64,000 nt of DNA from an uncultured Alphaproteobacteria bacterium (lineage in GTDB: Bacteria > Pseudomonadota > Alphaproteobacteria > Puniceispirillales > Puniceispirillaceae), in assembly GCA_937924895.1 (NCBI GenBank), contig CALEYP010000049.1, positions 1 to 64,000 on the forward strand. Direction: 5' to 3'. Positions 1 to 9,355 of this stretch are shown here, piece after piece (position 1 is the first letter of the stretch; each line of letters opens with the position of its first letter). A model generated the notes under the pieces. The model made no database searches, was not told where the DNA came from, and was given only the letters and a program-made list of their open reading frames with translations. A program made the position numbers and the translations under genes.

Positions 1-921
1 GCCGCCAGACTTTGCCTCATATAGCCCATCACGAAACACATAATCACCCCCGCCCGGCGCGGCGACACACCATTGCGATGCCACGCCACACCGATTCGTA
101 TAACGTGGCTCTCGGCCTTGCGAATCAACCGAGACAACAGCCAACCAACCCTTGCGCAAATCCTGATAATAAGCTGGCAGCCCTGCCCTAATAGACACTT
201 GGTCATCCCCATTATTGCCAGCCGCCCAAACCATCACCATGCCTTGCCCCACCGCTGATTGCCAAGCCGATAACTCAGCGCCTAATGAAGCACCAACAGC
301 CGATTTCGATAAATCTGTGATCTCATAGCTTGAGGCCCAACTATTATTGAGCAAGGTGATATCTTGTGTTTGGGCATGGCTGACAAGGGATGGGAGGATG
401 GCACCCCCTGTCAGCCCGCCAAATGACCCATGCGCATCAAAGATACGATAGGATGTCAAAGCCGCTTGGGGGGCGATGCCATGCATCCCTATGCCATCAC
501 GCTTGGCACCTAGTAGCGCGGCCACATGTGTCCCATGTCCTTCTGGGTCAACAGGCTCTGCCTGGCTACTATGCCAATCACGCCCCAAGCGAGTGGTGGT
601 TAATTCAGGGTGGGAGGAATCAATCCCTGTATCAACAACACCGACTTTGACTGACAGACCAGTAATTTTATCCGCATAGGCAATATTGGCAGAGAGCTGA
701 GGGAGGGCAGATACGCGTTGATACTCACTGCGATATTGTGACCCGTTTGGCAAATCAGGTCTTTGAGACAAGGCAAGATGATGTGGCTGTGTCACGGCAA
801 GGCTCGTGACCGAACCCGCGCCACCGCCACTGCCGCCGCCACAGGCCGATAGAGTAAGAAAAAGACATAATATACCGAAGGTAATATCCTTTTGGGACCC
901 TATCCCTAATAGCCACGCCAT
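1..921 (-). CDS. Subtilisin-like (S8) serine protease, lipoprotein, C-terminal part missing
   Basis: The frame opens with ATG at 921 behind a strong ribosome site (GGAGGTGAA) and stays open to the window edge, giving 307 codons. Residues 1-27 form a lipoprotein signal peptide ending in the lipobox LSAC (Cys27), followed by a Gly/Ser-rich linker. Two of the three S8 catalytic residues are visible: Asp97 in VGVVDTGID and His129 in DPEGHGTHVA. The oxyanion-hole region AAGNNG is near residue 236. The catalytic Ser would lie beyond base 1. The product is therefore probably a membrane-anchored or surface protease; an autotransporter architecture is possible but its C-terminus is not in view. The family call is firm and the substrate is unknown. 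Confidence 0.88.
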   Translation of the reverse strand, partial: MAWLLGIGSQKDITFGILCLFLTLSACGGGSGGGAGSVTSLAVTQPHHLALSQRPDLPNGSQYRSEYQRVSALPQLSANIAYADKITGLSVKVGVVDTGIDSSHPELTTTRLGRDWHSSQAEPVDPEGHGTHVAALLGAKRDGIGMHGIAPQAALTSYRIFDAHGSFGGLTGGAILPSLVSHAQTQDITLLNNSWASSYEITDLSKSAVGASLGAELSAWQSAVGQGMVMVWAAGNNGDDQVSIRAGLPAYYQDLRKGWLAVVSVDSQGREPRYTNRCGVASQWCVAAPGGGDYVFRDGLYEAKSGG

Positions 922-928
922 TTCACCT

Positions 929-966
929 CCTGCTTGAAACCAGACCCTTTCGGTCAATCAAGCAGG
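929..966 (-). promoter_or_regulatory. Stem-loop touching the protease ribosome-binding site
   Basis: On the minus strand CCTGCTTGA (966-958) pairs perfectly with TCAAGCAGG (937-929). An inner helix GACC/GGTC is closed by a short GAAAG loop. The 3' arm overlaps the first bases of the Shine-Dalgarno sequence of the protease gene, so folding could hinder its translation. This is inferred from base pairing only. Confidence 0.4.
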
Positions 967-1044
967 CATTAAATTAGATTAAATTGATGTTGAGAATGCT
1001 CTCAGAAGGATAGCTTTGCCCCGCAAAAGATCTTAGGGCTCCTG

Positions 1045-1656
1045 CTAGCGGGTTACAAGGCGCTCCAATTTGGCAAGGCCCATTTCGGCAGGTTCAGCGG
1101 GGCTGATGGTCCCGATGAATTGTCCTTTGCGATCATAGAGGTAGACAGACGCACTATGATCTACTTGATAATCCTCATCGGAGGTCGCCACTTTTTGGGC
1201 AAAGACACCGAATCGAGATACTGCCGCCATAATATCAGACACAGGCCCTGTGATACCTGTGATATCTGCATCAAATAAGGTGAGATATTCTGCGAGCTGA
1301 TGCACCGTATCACGTTCAGGATCGACTGTGAAAAAAACGATTTGCAGCTGGTCTGCCTGTGGCACATTGTCAGAAATGAGGCTGGCTTTGGCATCTGCTA
1401 GTTGCGATAAGGTTGTTGGGCAAATATCAGGGCACCAGGTAAAGCCAAAATAAATCGCCGTTGGACGCCCAATTAAATCAGCATTGGTAATCACGTCTCC
1501 CTCATGCGACAAAAGCGAGAAATCACTTTTAGCTAGCGAAGGAAACAGGCTTCTCTCTTCAGTATGAATGAGCGCTTGCCCAGCAATAATGGCGCCAAGG
1601 ATAAGAACAGCCAAACCTGCCCCTAATAGCCCTTTTTTGCGTGATAATTTGCCCAT
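1045..1656 (-). CDS. Sco1/SenC/PrrC family copper chaperone
   Basis: This 203-residue protein has one N-terminal membrane anchor (about residues 8-28) and a thioredoxin-like periplasmic domain. The copper-binding motif CPDIC has Cys75 and Cys79, and the third ligand of the family is His167 in the context VDHSAS. Sco proteins deliver copper to the CuA centre of cytochrome c oxidase, or act as thiol reductants for it. No oxidase subunit lies nearby. The gene is followed on the same strand, 123 bases on, by the subtilisin-like gene, whose function seems unrelated. Confidence 0.93.
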   Translation of the reverse strand: MGKLSRKKGLLGAGLAVLILGAIIAGQALIHTEERSLFPSLAKSDFSLLSHEGDVITNADLIGRPTAIYFGFTWCPDICPTTLSQLADAKASLISDNVPQADQLQIVFFTVDPERDTVHQLAEYLTLFDADITGITGPVSDIMAAVSRFGVFAQKVATSDEDYQVDHSASVYLYDRKGQFIGTISPAEPAEMGLAKLERLVTR

Positions 1657-1854
1657 TGGATAGGATGGCCTCTCTTCGCGTTATGCTCCTGCGATGCTTA
1701 TCACAGCTCCTAGGAAAGGCCAAGCATCGGACCGCAAAAGGCAGCCACCTAAATTGTCGCACCGTCGCGCGTATCATGTAATTAGATTTCTTTAGATGAA
1801 TATGATAAGACAAGCCATTATCGAGTTTCAAGCGGGGGCTGACACGGTCATACC

Positions 1855-2133
1855 ATGGTATCATTCTTACTTTTGATCGATACGATCATCACACTCTATA
1901 TTTGGAGCTTGCTGATTTATGTTGTGGCGAGCTGGCTCATCGCCTTTCGCATCATCAACCCTTGGCAGCCGCTTGTACGCAATATCTTAAACGCCTTAGA
2001 ACGCATTCATGAGCCTTTGATGGCGCCTATTCGGTCAGTTATGCCAAATTTAGGCGGCATTGATCTTAGCCCAATCATTTTGTTGCTGGCTGTCCAATTC
2101 CTGCGCAATTTACTCTTTGAATATCTGGCTTAA
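1855..2133 (+). CDS. YggT family integral membrane protein
   Basis: A 92-residue protein with two hydrophobic segments (about 4-28 and 70-89) around a short loop containing the family pattern N-x-L-x-x-I-H-x-P-x-x-P-I-R. YggT proteins are small inner-membrane proteins linked to osmotic or ion stress and, by context, to cell-division or pyrroline-reductase loci; the biochemical role is not settled. No clear Shine-Dalgarno sequence precedes ATG 1855, so the exact start is a little uncertain. The gene is divergent from the Sco gene and sits 131 bases before folD. Confidence 0.88.
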   Translation: MVSFLLLIDTIITLYIWSLLIYVVASWLIAFRIINPWQPLVRNILNALERIHEPLMAPIRSVMPNLGGIDLSPIILLLAVQFLRNLLFEYLA

Positions 2134-2264
2134 AAGACGTCAGCCCAAGCGCAGTATTTGTCGTATTGCAACCAAAGAGAGACACAAGACTTGATAGTTT
2201 CAAACAAAATTTTAGGCTTCAGCCAATCGCCATCATCTGATCGGCAAATAGGGGAACTTAACAC

Positions 2265-3161
2265 ATGACATCTGTGATTGACGGAAAAGCATTTTCGGAA
2301 AAATTAGTTGAAGATATGGCCGGCTATGCCGCGCAAATCAAAGAGATGACAGGCGAAGCGCCAGGGCTTGCTGTTGTGTTGGTAGGTGAAGATCCCGCCT
2401 CACAGGTCTATGTCCGCAATAAAGGGGAGCGGACAAAAGCCGCTGGCATGCGTTCGATTGAACATCGTTTGCCTGAGGATACCGATGAAGCAACCCTCCT
2501 AGCATTGATCGATGATCTCAACAATGATGACACCATTGACGGTATTCTGGTTCAATTGCCTCTGCCAGACCAAATTGATGCTGATAAGGTAATTCAATCC
2601 ATTGCCCATGAGAAAGATGTTGATGGCTTTCATTTGATGAATGTCGGCGCCCTTTCAACAGGACAAGATGCGCTTGTGCCATGCACACCATTTGGCTGTC
2701 TGTTACTTCTTCGCGATCAGCTGGGCTCTCTATCAGGTATGAATGCGGTGGTTCTTGGCCGATCAAATATTGTTGGCAAACCAATGGCCCAATTATTATT
2801 GGCTGAAAATGCGACTGTGACGATCGCGCATTCTCGTACAAAAAATATCGAAGATGTCTGCCGCCAAGCTGATATCCTTGTTGCCGCAGTGGGCCGGCCC
2901 GACATGGTAAAGGCTGACTGGGTCAAAGACGGTGCGATTGTAATTGATGTGGGCATTAACCGCGTTCCGGCCCCAGAGCGCGGCGAAGGCAAATTCCGCC
3001 TCACAGGTGACGTTGATTATCAAGATGTGGCTGAAAAAGCGGGTGCGATTACACCGGTACCAGGGGGGGTTGGCCCGATGACGATTGCCTGTCTTCTGCG
3101 CAATACGGTGGTGGCGTGCGCGAGACGCCATAATTTAACGTTGGATGGGTTGACAAACTAG
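2265..3161 (+). CDS. folD: Bifunctional methylenetetrahydrofolate dehydrogenase / cyclohydrolase
   Basis: FolD interconverts 5,10-methylene-THF and 10-formyl-THF in the cytoplasm and makes NADPH. The 298-residue length is normal. The catalytic segment SQVYVRNK carries the family lysine (Lys53). The dinucleotide-binding segment [11 protein letters not shown] (about 162-172) and the C-terminal signature PGGVGPMT (about 268-275) are intact. ATG 2265 follows a purine-rich stretch (aggggaac). folD probably starts the transcript that continues into the small HIG1-type gene and the cobalamin adenosyltransferase, since the gaps there are short (54 and 9 bases). Confidence 0.98.
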   Translation: MTSVIDGKAFSEKLVEDMAGYAAQIKEMTGEAPGLAVVLVGEDPASQVYVRNKGERTKAAGMRSIEHRLPEDTDEATLLALIDDLNNDDTIDGILVQLPLPDQIDADKVIQSIAHEKDVDGFHLMNVGALSTGQDALVPCTPFGCLLLLRDQLGSLSGMNAVVLGRSNIVGKPMAQLLLAENATVTIAHSRTKNIEDVCRQADILVAAVGRPDMVKADWVKDGAIVIDVGINRVPAPERGEGKFRLTGDVDYQDVAEKAGAITPVPGGVGPMTIACLLRNTVVACARRHNLTLDGLTN

Positions 3162-3215
3162 GCACTCGACGCAGCTTGCAAGTAGGAACGCTCTACCACA
3201 GAAAGAGAAAGCGCT

Positions 3216-3416
3216 ATGGATTTTGAAAAAATTGTCATGTTTGTTGCGCTTGGTTTGGTGGGAGCAATCTTGGCTTGGGGTGTGTTAACAATGGCGCGTG
3301 GCGGTGATTATAACCGCAACAATTCCAATAAGATAATGCGATATCGCATTATCTTTCAGGCCCTAGCCCTTCTTATCTTTGTTCTTCTTTTGTGGTTCAG
3401 AGAACCACGCGGCTAG
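3216..3416 (+). CDS. HIG1-type twin transmembrane protein
   Basis: A 66-residue protein with two membrane segments (about 5-27 and 45-61) joined by a polar loop RGGDYNRNNSNKIMRYR. This matches the hypoxia-induced HIG1 domain family, whose loop typically reads RGGD...SNKLMR. In bacteria such proteins are small inner-membrane proteins often encoded beside the PduO-type adenosyltransferase, as here (9 bases away). The mitochondrial relatives assist respiratory complexes III/IV; a comparable role here is inference. Confidence 0.82.
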   Translation: MDFEKIVMFVALGLVGAILAWGVLTMARGGDYNRNNSNKIMRYRIIFQALALLIFVLLLWFREPRG

Positions 3417-3425
3417 GAATTTATT

Positions 3426-3980
3426 ATGGTCAAATTAAATAAAATCTATACACGCACAGGTGATGGCGGCGAGACCTCTTTGGTCAATGGGGCCCGCGTC
3501 TCAAAACATGCGCGTCGTCCCAGCGCCTTTGGCGAGGTGGATGAAGTTAATTCTGTGATCGGCATGGCTCGCCTTCATACCACTGGTGAGGTAGATGAGA
3601 TGCTAGCGCGTATCCAGAATGATTTATTTGACCTAGGGGCTGATCTCGCCACACCAGAAAATGATAAACCATCTTTGCGCGTGACAGACGCGCAAGTCGA
3701 ACGGCTCGAAGCTGAAATTGATGCCATGAATGCCGAATTAAATCCGCTGACATCATTTATCTTGCCAGGTGGGAGCGAAGTGTCTGCTTGGTTACATTTG
3801 GCACGCACCGTCGCACGGCGGGCAGAAAGAGCCATGACAGAATTAGCCGTTGAAGAAGCGGTGAATGAGCCAGCCATGCAATATATTAACCGCATGTCAG
3901 ACCATCTCTTTGTCTTGGCACGTCGCATGAATGATAATGGGGCAAATGACGTCTTATGGGTGCCAGGTAGCAACGCCTAA
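3426..3980 (+). CDS. PduO-type cob(I)alamin adenosyltransferase
   Basis: The enzyme transfers adenosyl from ATP to cob(I)alamin to make coenzyme B12. The 184 residues cover the whole PduO/MMAB five-helix family. The N-terminal ATP-binding signature is present (KIYTRTGDGGETSL, about residues 5-18), as is the later helix with LHLARTVARRAERA, whose arginines are conserved in the family. It is placed right after the HIG1-type gene, as in many alphaproteobacteria, and before etfBA. The family symbol varies between pduO and cobO, so none is given. Confidence 0.94.
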   Translation: MVKLNKIYTRTGDGGETSLVNGARVSKHARRPSAFGEVDEVNSVIGMARLHTTGEVDEMLARIQNDLFDLGADLATPENDKPSLRVTDAQVERLEAEIDAMNAELNPLTSFILPGGSEVSAWLHLARTVARRAERAMTELAVEEAVNEPAMQYINRMSDHLFVLARRMNDNGANDVLWVPGSNA

Positions 3981-4157
3981 GACGCCCCCCCATCAGCCCC
4001 AACGCGTCATTCATCTACTAGGATGCAAAATATGGCGTTTGTGTGCGAAATTATGTCACAAATCAGCAATTAATGGTCGACAAAACATGAGATCGCATAT
4101 TACAGCTGATGAAGTTGAAGGTGACCGGCTATTCCGGCACAGCGAAAGGGAAAGCAA

Positions 4158-4907
4158 ATGAAGATCTTGGTGCCCGTTAAGCGCGTCATTGACTATAATG
4201 TGAAGGTCCGTGTGAAAGCTGACCAAACAGGTGTGGAATTGGCCAATGTAAAGATGGCAATGAACCCCTTTGATGAGATTGCTGTTGAACAAGCACTTCG
4301 CATCAAAGAAGCCGGTCAGGCTGATGAGGTTGTTCTTGTCTCTGTGGGTCCAACACAATCTCAAGAAACGATTCGGACAGGGCTTGCAATGGGCGCAGAT
4401 AGAGGCATCCATATTGAAGCCGCTCATGAAACTGAGCCGCTAGCGGTTGCGAAGCTTCTGAAAGCTGTCATCGAGCGCGAAGAGCCAGGTCTTGTTCTAT
4501 GCGGCAAGCAAGCGATTGATGATGATAGCAACCAAACAGGTCAGATGCTATCAGCGCTTCTTGGCTGGTCACAAGCCACCTTTGCCTCTGGTGTTGAGCT
4601 AGATGGTGATAAGGCAAAAATCATCCGTGAAGTCGATGGTGGCCTTGAGCATATCACAGTATCAATGCCAACTGTTGTGTCTGTTGATTTGCGTTTGAAT
4701 GAGCCGCGCTATGCCTCATTGCCAAATATTATGAAAGCCAAGAAGAAGCCTATTGATAGCCTATCAGTAGAAGAGCTTGGTGTTGATGTCACATCACGTC
4801 TTCAGGTGCTCAAAGTAGAAGAGCCAGAAGCACGTGCCGCTGGTATCAAAGTGGGATCGGTCAATGAACTTGTCGAAAAACTCAAAAATGAAGCAAAGGT
4901 GATCTAA
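4158..4907 (+). CDS. etfB: Electron transfer flavoprotein beta subunit
   Basis: EtfB (249 residues) pairs with EtfA to collect electrons from acyl-CoA and other flavin dehydrogenases and pass them to ETF-ubiquinone oxidoreductase. The start [19 protein letters not shown] is typical. The AMP-binding region with [15 protein letters not shown] and the recognition-loop segment [20 protein letters not shown] are intact. ATG 4158 has the Shine-Dalgarno sequence aaaggg. The 177-base upstream gap should hold the promoter. etfA follows after two bases, so the pair is translationally linked. Confidence 0.98.
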   Translation: MKILVPVKRVIDYNVKVRVKADQTGVELANVKMAMNPFDEIAVEQALRIKEAGQADEVVLVSVGPTQSQETIRTGLAMGADRGIHIEAAHETEPLAVAKLLKAVIEREEPGLVLCGKQAIDDDSNQTGQMLSALLGWSQATFASGVELDGDKAKIIREVDGGLEHITVSMPTVVSVDLRLNEPRYASLPNIMKAKKKPIDSLSVEELGVDVTSRLQVLKVEEPEARAAGIKVGSVNELVEKLKNEAKVI

Positions 4908-4909
4908 CC

Positions 4910-5839
4910 ATGGGCATTCTTGTAATTTGTGATCATGATGGCGCCGCTCTCGGTGCTGGTACTTTGAATGCTGTCACAGCAGCAACGCAAATTGGTGGTG
5001 ATATTGACGTGCTAGTTGCAGGTCATAATATTGCTGATATTGCGAAGGAAGCTGCTGCCATTGATGGCGTTGCACGCGTCCTCACAGCTGATTCTGCTGA
5101 ATTGGCAAATGGTTTGGCTGAGAATGTGGCTCCTGTCATTGCTGGCATGGCTGATAGCTACAGCCACATTATGGCGCCTGCTACAACATCAGGGAAGAAC
5201 ATCCTGCCGCGCGTTGCTGCGATGAAGGATGTGGCACAAATCTCTGATATCATCTCAGTCGAAGATGCGGGCACATTTAAGCGCCCTATCTATGCCGGTA
5301 ACGCGATTGCGACTGTCAAAAGTGACGAAGCGTTGAAGATCATCACTGTTCGTACAACATCTTTCGAAGCGGCTGGTACATCTGGCTCAGCTGCCATCGA
5401 AGCTGTTGATGCCGCAGGTGATGCAGGTCTGTCATCGTTCGAAAAATCTGAATTGTCATCATCAGAGCGTCCTGAACTGACATCAGCTGGTATCGTGGTT
5501 TCAGGTGGCCGCGGCATGCAGGATGGTTCAAATTTTGCGATGCTTGAAAAGGTGGCTGACAAGCTTGGCGCTGCGGTTGGGGCATCACGCGCAGCTGTGG
5601 ATGCTGGCTTTGTTCCAAATGACTATCAAGTTGGCCAAACAGGTAAGGTGGTTGCCCCTGATCTGTATATCGCTGTTGGTATCTCAGGCGCGATTCAGCA
5701 CTTGGCAGGTATGAAAGACTCAAAGGTTATCGTTGCCATCAATAAAGATGATGAAGCACCGATTTTCCAAGTCGCAGATTACGGCCTAGTGGCAGACTTG
5801 TTCGACGCTGTACCAGAGCTTGAAACAGAGCTTAACTAA
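4910..5839 (+). CDS. etfA: Electron transfer flavoprotein alpha subunit
   Basis: A 309-residue EtfA. The N-terminal domain is of the usual adenine-nucleotide-hydrolase-like fold. The C-terminal FAD-binding domain (about 190-305) shows [37 protein letters not shown] and [23 protein letters not shown], all classic ETF-alpha signatures. It forms a heterodimer with the product of the preceding gene. The transcript ends in a strong hairpin just after the stop codon. Confidence 0.98.
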   Translation: MGILVICDHDGAALGAGTLNAVTAATQIGGDIDVLVAGHNIADIAKEAAAIDGVARVLTADSAELANGLAENVAPVIAGMADSYSHIMAPATTSGKNILPRVAAMKDVAQISDIISVEDAGTFKRPIYAGNAIATVKSDEALKIITVRTTSFEAAGTSGSAAIEAVDAAGDAGLSSFEKSELSSSERPELTSAGIVVSGGRGMQDGSNFAMLEKVADKLGAAVGASRAAVDAGFVPNDYQVGQTGKVVAPDLYIAVGISGAIQHLAGMKDSKVIVAINKDDEAPIFQVADYGLVADLFDAVPELETELN

Positions 5840-5861
5840 GTCACAACGCTAACAATTATTG

Positions 5862-5893
5862 AAAAGCCTCTCTGGTAACAGAGGGGCTTTTTT
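5862..5893. terminator. Bidirectional intrinsic terminator between etfA and the TlpA-like gene
   Basis: AAAAGCCTCTCTG (5862-5874), loop GTAA, then CAGAGGGGCTTTT (5879-5891) with one G-T wobble. T-runs flank it on each strand. It serves etfA on the plus strand and the convergent TlpA-like gene on the minus strand, whose stop codon overlaps its edge. Confidence 0.9.
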
Positions 5894-6422
5894 AATGAGG
5901 GGTGGCTAGCAGGTCACGTATCTCAGCCAAGATCTCTGGCGCGGCCCATTCTGCGGGACCTTGGACAAGATAGGCACGGCTCTGATCGCGTGAAATCAGG
6001 AAGGTCGAAGGTAAGCCTCTTAATCCCATCTCTCTTGCCCAGCCAGACATCGGGTTATGAACAGATAATGCGGTTGCAACACCGCGCTCAGCTAAGAAGG
6101 CTTGCGCATGCTCCGCGCCTTTACGGTCAACGGACACAAGCACAACCCTGATATCATCACCGGCCAATGCACGGGCTGCCTCGTCTAAATCTGGCAACTC
6201 TTTGATGCATGGCGCACACCATGTCGCCCAGAAATTCACGACCAACGCTGCCTTGCCCTTGTAAGAGGCAAAATCAAATATACCCCCTTGATCCAGAGGC
6301 AGGCTGTCAGATGGCAAGATCAGATCAGAAACTGGTTTATATGGTAACTCTTCTTCTGCGAGCGCGCCTGATCCGCTGACCAAAAGTCCAAATAGGGCCA
6401 TAAGCGCAGCAACACGACGCAT
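5892..6422 (-). CDS. Secreted TlpA-like thiol:disulfide reductase
   Basis: A thioredoxin-fold protein with the active-site motif WCAPC (Cys69 and Cys72 when counted from ATG 6422). I chose ATG 6422 because the first 22 residues then form a clean signal peptide ending ALA. Upstream in-frame starts (up to 6566) would run into argH and bury the signal sequence. The likely role is reduction of periplasmic disulfides, for example in cytochrome c maturation. A TlpA-family gene divergent from argH is a common alphaproteobacterial arrangement. The stop codon abuts the shared terminator. Confidence 0.88.
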   Translation of the reverse strand: MRRVAALMALFGLLVSGSGALAEEELPYKPVSDLILPSDSLPLDQGGIFDFASYKGKAALVVNFWATWCAPCIKELPDLDEAARALAGDDIRVVLVSVDRKGAEHAQAFLAERGVATALSVHNPMSGWAREMGLRGLPSTFLISRDQSRAYLVQGPAEWAAPEILAEIRDLLATPH

Positions 6423-6495
6423 GCCAGAACCCGTTTTTTTCTGGAAAAATTTGAAATTCTGCCTATAACTCAAGCGATAAAAGGAGCTTTTCATC

Positions 6496-7902
6496 ATGTC
6501 TGAGACCTCAAAGGGAAAATCAGCGATCTGGGGTGGGCGCTTTGCGGGCGGTCCATCACAGCTCATGCAAGATATTAACGCATCTATAAGCTATGATCAA
6601 AAGCTCTATCGTCAAGATATCGCTGGGTCAAAAGCCCATGCGACCATGTTAGCTGATACAGGCATTATTAGCCAAGACGATAAAGATGCGATTCATCGTG
6701 GCTTAGACCAAATTGAAGGCGAGATTGCAGCGGGTGAGTTTGCATTTTCAGAGGCGCTTGAAGATATTCATATGAATATTGAAACAAGGTTGGCTGAATT
6801 GGTAGGTGACGCGGCGCGACGTCTTCATACCGCGCGGTCTCGTAATGACCAGGTGGCTACTGACATTCGTCTTTGGATGCGTGCCCAAATTGATGAGATT
6901 GATGCTGCACTTGCCCATTTGCAAACCGCCCTTGTGACGCAAGCTGAGACACATGCCGCAACCTTGATGCCAGGCTTTACACATTTGCAAGTGGCACAAC
7001 CAGTGACATTTGGCTTTCACCTGATGGCCTATGTGGAAATGCTAGGCCGTGATAGAGGGCGCTTTGCTGATTGTCGCAAGCGCGTGAATGAGAGCCCCCT
7101 TGGCGCCGCAGCGCTGGCCGGCACATCATTCCCGATTAACCGTCACCAAACAGCTGAACTACTTGGTTTTGAGCGGCCGATGGAAAACGCCATGGATGCC
7201 GTGTCATCACGTGATGCAGCTGTTGAATTTATGGCAGCAGCGGCTATGTGCGCGACACATCTCTCGCGCTTGGCAGAGGAAATCGTTATCTGGTCCACAG
7301 ATAGGTTTGCTTTCATCACCCTCTCCGATGCCTTTACCACAGGCTCATCTATCATGCCGCAAAAGCGGAATCCTGACGCTGCAGAGCTGGTTCGCGCGAA
7401 GCCAGGGCGCATTATGGGTGATCTCATCACCTTGCTGACAGTCCTCAAAGGCTTACCTCTCGCTTATGGCAAAGATATGCAAGAAGATAAAGAGCCTGTC
7501 TTTGATGCCGAAGCCAATTTGATGCTCGCTATCACAGCCATGACAGGTATGATTGACGATATGAAAGCTAACCCAGAGGCGATGCGCCGGGCCCTCACAG
7601 CAGGGCACCCTGCCGCTACTGATTTAGCTGACTTTATGGTGCGCGAATGTGGCTTGCCATTCCGTGATGCTCATCATGCCTCAGGCGCCATTGTGGCACT
7701 AGCTGATGAGAAAGGTTGTGGTTTGGAAGAGGTGCCTTTTGCTGAGATGCAAGCCATTGAACCTCGTCTTACAGAACAGGTGATGGCCGTCCTATCTGTT
7801 GAAGGGGCCGCACAAGCGCGGATGAGCTTTGGTGGCACAGCGCCTGATGAAGTGCGCCGTCAAATCGCCACCGCACGAAGCCGTTATGGGCTTACGAATT
7901 AG
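6496..7902 (+). CDS. argH: Argininosuccinate lyase
   Basis: ArgH splits argininosuccinate into arginine and fumarate, the last step of arginine synthesis. The 468-residue length is normal. The fumarase/aspartase superfamily signature [12 protein letters not shown] (about 282-293) carries the catalytic serine loop. [13 protein letters not shown] and the [13 protein letters not shown] segment are also intact. ATG 6496 has AAGGAG at a good distance. The next genes are the small lipoprotein gene lptM and lysA, so this is probably one transcript. A TATAAC box at 6464-6469 may be its -10 element, with a poor -35. Confidence 0.98.
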   Translation: MSETSKGKSAIWGGRFAGGPSQLMQDINASISYDQKLYRQDIAGSKAHATMLADTGIISQDDKDAIHRGLDQIEGEIAAGEFAFSEALEDIHMNIETRLAELVGDAARRLHTARSRNDQVATDIRLWMRAQIDEIDAALAHLQTALVTQAETHAATLMPGFTHLQVAQPVTFGFHLMAYVEMLGRDRGRFADCRKRVNESPLGAAALAGTSFPINRHQTAELLGFERPMENAMDAVSSRDAAVEFMAAAAMCATHLSRLAEEIVIWSTDRFAFITLSDAFTTGSSIMPQKRNPDAAELVRAKPGRIMGDLITLLTVLKGLPLAYGKDMQEDKEPVFDAEANLMLAITAMTGMIDDMKANPEAMRRALTAGHPAATDLADFMVRECGLPFRDAHHASGAIVALADEKGCGLEEVPFAEMQAIEPRLTEQVMAVLSVEGAAQARMSFGGTAPDEVRRQIATARSRYGLTN

Positions 7903-7924
7903 CCATGTTGCCGAGGAGGCTAGT

Positions 7925-8047
7925 ATGAGTGTAACAAGAATGATGATGATCGGGCTAACAATGCTATGCCTTGGTTTTGGTTTATCGGCTTGCGGGAAAC
8001 GCGGCGACCCTGTACGCCCCTCCGAGGCTGCCACACTGGCGGAATAA
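7925..8047 (+). CDS. lptM: Small lipoprotein, LptM (YifL) family
   Basis: Forty residues starting at ATG 7925, preceded by GAGGAGG. The upstream in-frame start at 7829 lies inside argH and lacks a signal sequence. The signal peptide ends in the lipobox LSAC, giving a mature lipoprotein beginning CGKRGDPVRP, the hallmark of the LptM/YifL family. LptM assists oxidative maturation of the LPS translocon LptDE in E. coli. The gene sits between argH and lysA, a position conserved in many proteobacteria. Confidence 0.9.
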   Translation: MSVTRMMMIGLTMLCLGFGLSACGKRGDPVRPSEAATLAE

Positions 8048-8089
8048 GCCTGCCACTCACACCCGCATTTGACAGACAGGATAGTTCCT

Positions 8090-9355
8090 ATGCCGTTCCT
8101 TTATAATGATAATGGTCATCTTACCGTAGATGGTTTGCTTGTCTCTGACATTGTCGCCGCACATGGCACACCGCTCTATATCTATTCTGCTGCGGGTTTT
8201 ATTGATTATTTCACATCTTTCCAACAAGCTGTGGCACCGGTAAAGGGCAAAGTTCATTTCGCGGTTAAGGCCAATTCTGCGATTGCCGTGTTACGTTTGC
8301 TAGCCAAACAAGGGGCAGGCGCAGATATCGTCTCTGGTGGTGAGATGATGCGGGCGCTAGCCGCTGGCATCGCCCCTGCTGATATTGTGTTTTCAGGGGT
8401 CGGCAAAACAGATGATGAAATCCGTCTGGCCTTATCGAAGAATATTGGTCAAATCAATGCGGAATCTCTGGCAGAGATTTATCGTATTGAAGCCATTGCC
8501 GCTGAATGGGATATGAGAGCGCCTGTGGCCATTCGAGTCAATCCAGATGTTGATCCTGGCAGTCATGAGAAAATCTCAACAGGGCAGAAAACAACAAAAT
8601 TTGGCATCCCTATCGCCAATGGAGAAGCAGCTGAGATTTATCGTTATCTTCATAATAGCGCTCATCTCACCCCGCGTGGCCTTGCTATGCATATTGGCTC
8701 GCAATTACGTGACCTTGCGCCCTTCCGCAAAGCCTACCTTGTCTTACTTGAGCTGGCTGATAGCCTGAAAGCTGCGGGATGTGAGGTAACACATCTTGAT
8801 TTAGGTGGTGGTCTCGGCATTGATTATGACGGGCAAGAGCGTCCCGATTTTGCGGCCTATGGCGCATTGGTTGAAGAGCTATTTGCCAGCCATGATTATC
8901 AGCTTGGCTTTGAGCCTGGGCGGTCAATTGCCGCAGATAATGGTATCCTTGTCACATCCGTTCTCTATACAAAGCCAGCAGAAGATAAAGCCTTTATCAT
9001 CACAGATGCAGCGATGAATGATTTGATTCGCCCGACCCTCTATGACGCCCATCATCGTATCGAAGCTGTTGAATTATCCAATCGGACACAGCAAACCTCT
9101 GATATTGTAGGGCCTGTTTGTGAGACAGGTGACTATTTGGCGAAGGGCCAAGATATGCCAGAAATGCAAGCTGGTGAATTATTGGCTGTCTTTAATGCTG
9201 GTGCCTATGGAGCCGTGATGTCATCAAGCTATAATACGCGCCCGGTGACAGCTGAGTGTCTTGTGATGGATGATAGCGCACACATTATCCGCCCCCGCAA
9301 ATCAATCGAAGAGATGCTCGCCGAAGAACAGGTGCCAGATAGCCTGAGTGATTAA
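8090..9355 (+). CDS. lysA: Diaminopimelate decarboxylase
   Basis: LysA makes lysine from meso-diaminopimelate with PLP. I prefer ATG 8090 (421 residues, AGGA upstream) over the in-frame TTG at 8069 because the family begins close to this methionine. Visible elements are the PLP lysine in HFAVKANS (around residue 58), the HIGSQ segment, the glycine-rich GGGLGIDY phosphate loop and the CETGDYLA motif with the active-site cysteine near the C-terminus. The substrate is made by dapF, whose end lies at the far side of this window. Confidence 0.97.
   Translation: MPFLYNDNGHLTVDGLLVSDIVAAHGTPLYIYSAAGFIDYFTSFQQAVAPVKGKVHFAVKANSAIAVLRLLAKQGAGADIVSGGEMMRALAAGIAPADIVFSGVGKTDDEIRLALSKNIGQINAESLAEIYRIEAIAAEWDMRAPVAIRVNPDVDPGSHEKISTGQKTTKFGIPIANGEAAEIYRYLHNSAHLTPRGLAMHIGSQLRDLAPFRKAYLVLLELADSLKAAGCEVTHLDLGGGLGIDYDGQERPDFAAYGALVEELFASHDYQLGFEPGRSIAADNGILVTSVLYTKPAEDKAFIITDAAMNDLIRPTLYDAHHRIEAVELSNRTQQTSDIVGPVCETGDYLAKGQDMPEMQAGELLAVFNAGAYGAVMSSSYNTRPVTAECLVMDDSAHIIRPRKSIEEMLAEEQVPDSLSD

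Noticed and set aside
4056..4427. Minus-strand frame opposite the start of etfB
   Set aside because: Covers highly conserved etfB coding sequence and has no recognisable domain.
6423..6566. N-terminal extension of the TlpA-like protein
   Set aside because: It overlaps argH and would place a charged 48-residue head before a clear signal peptide.
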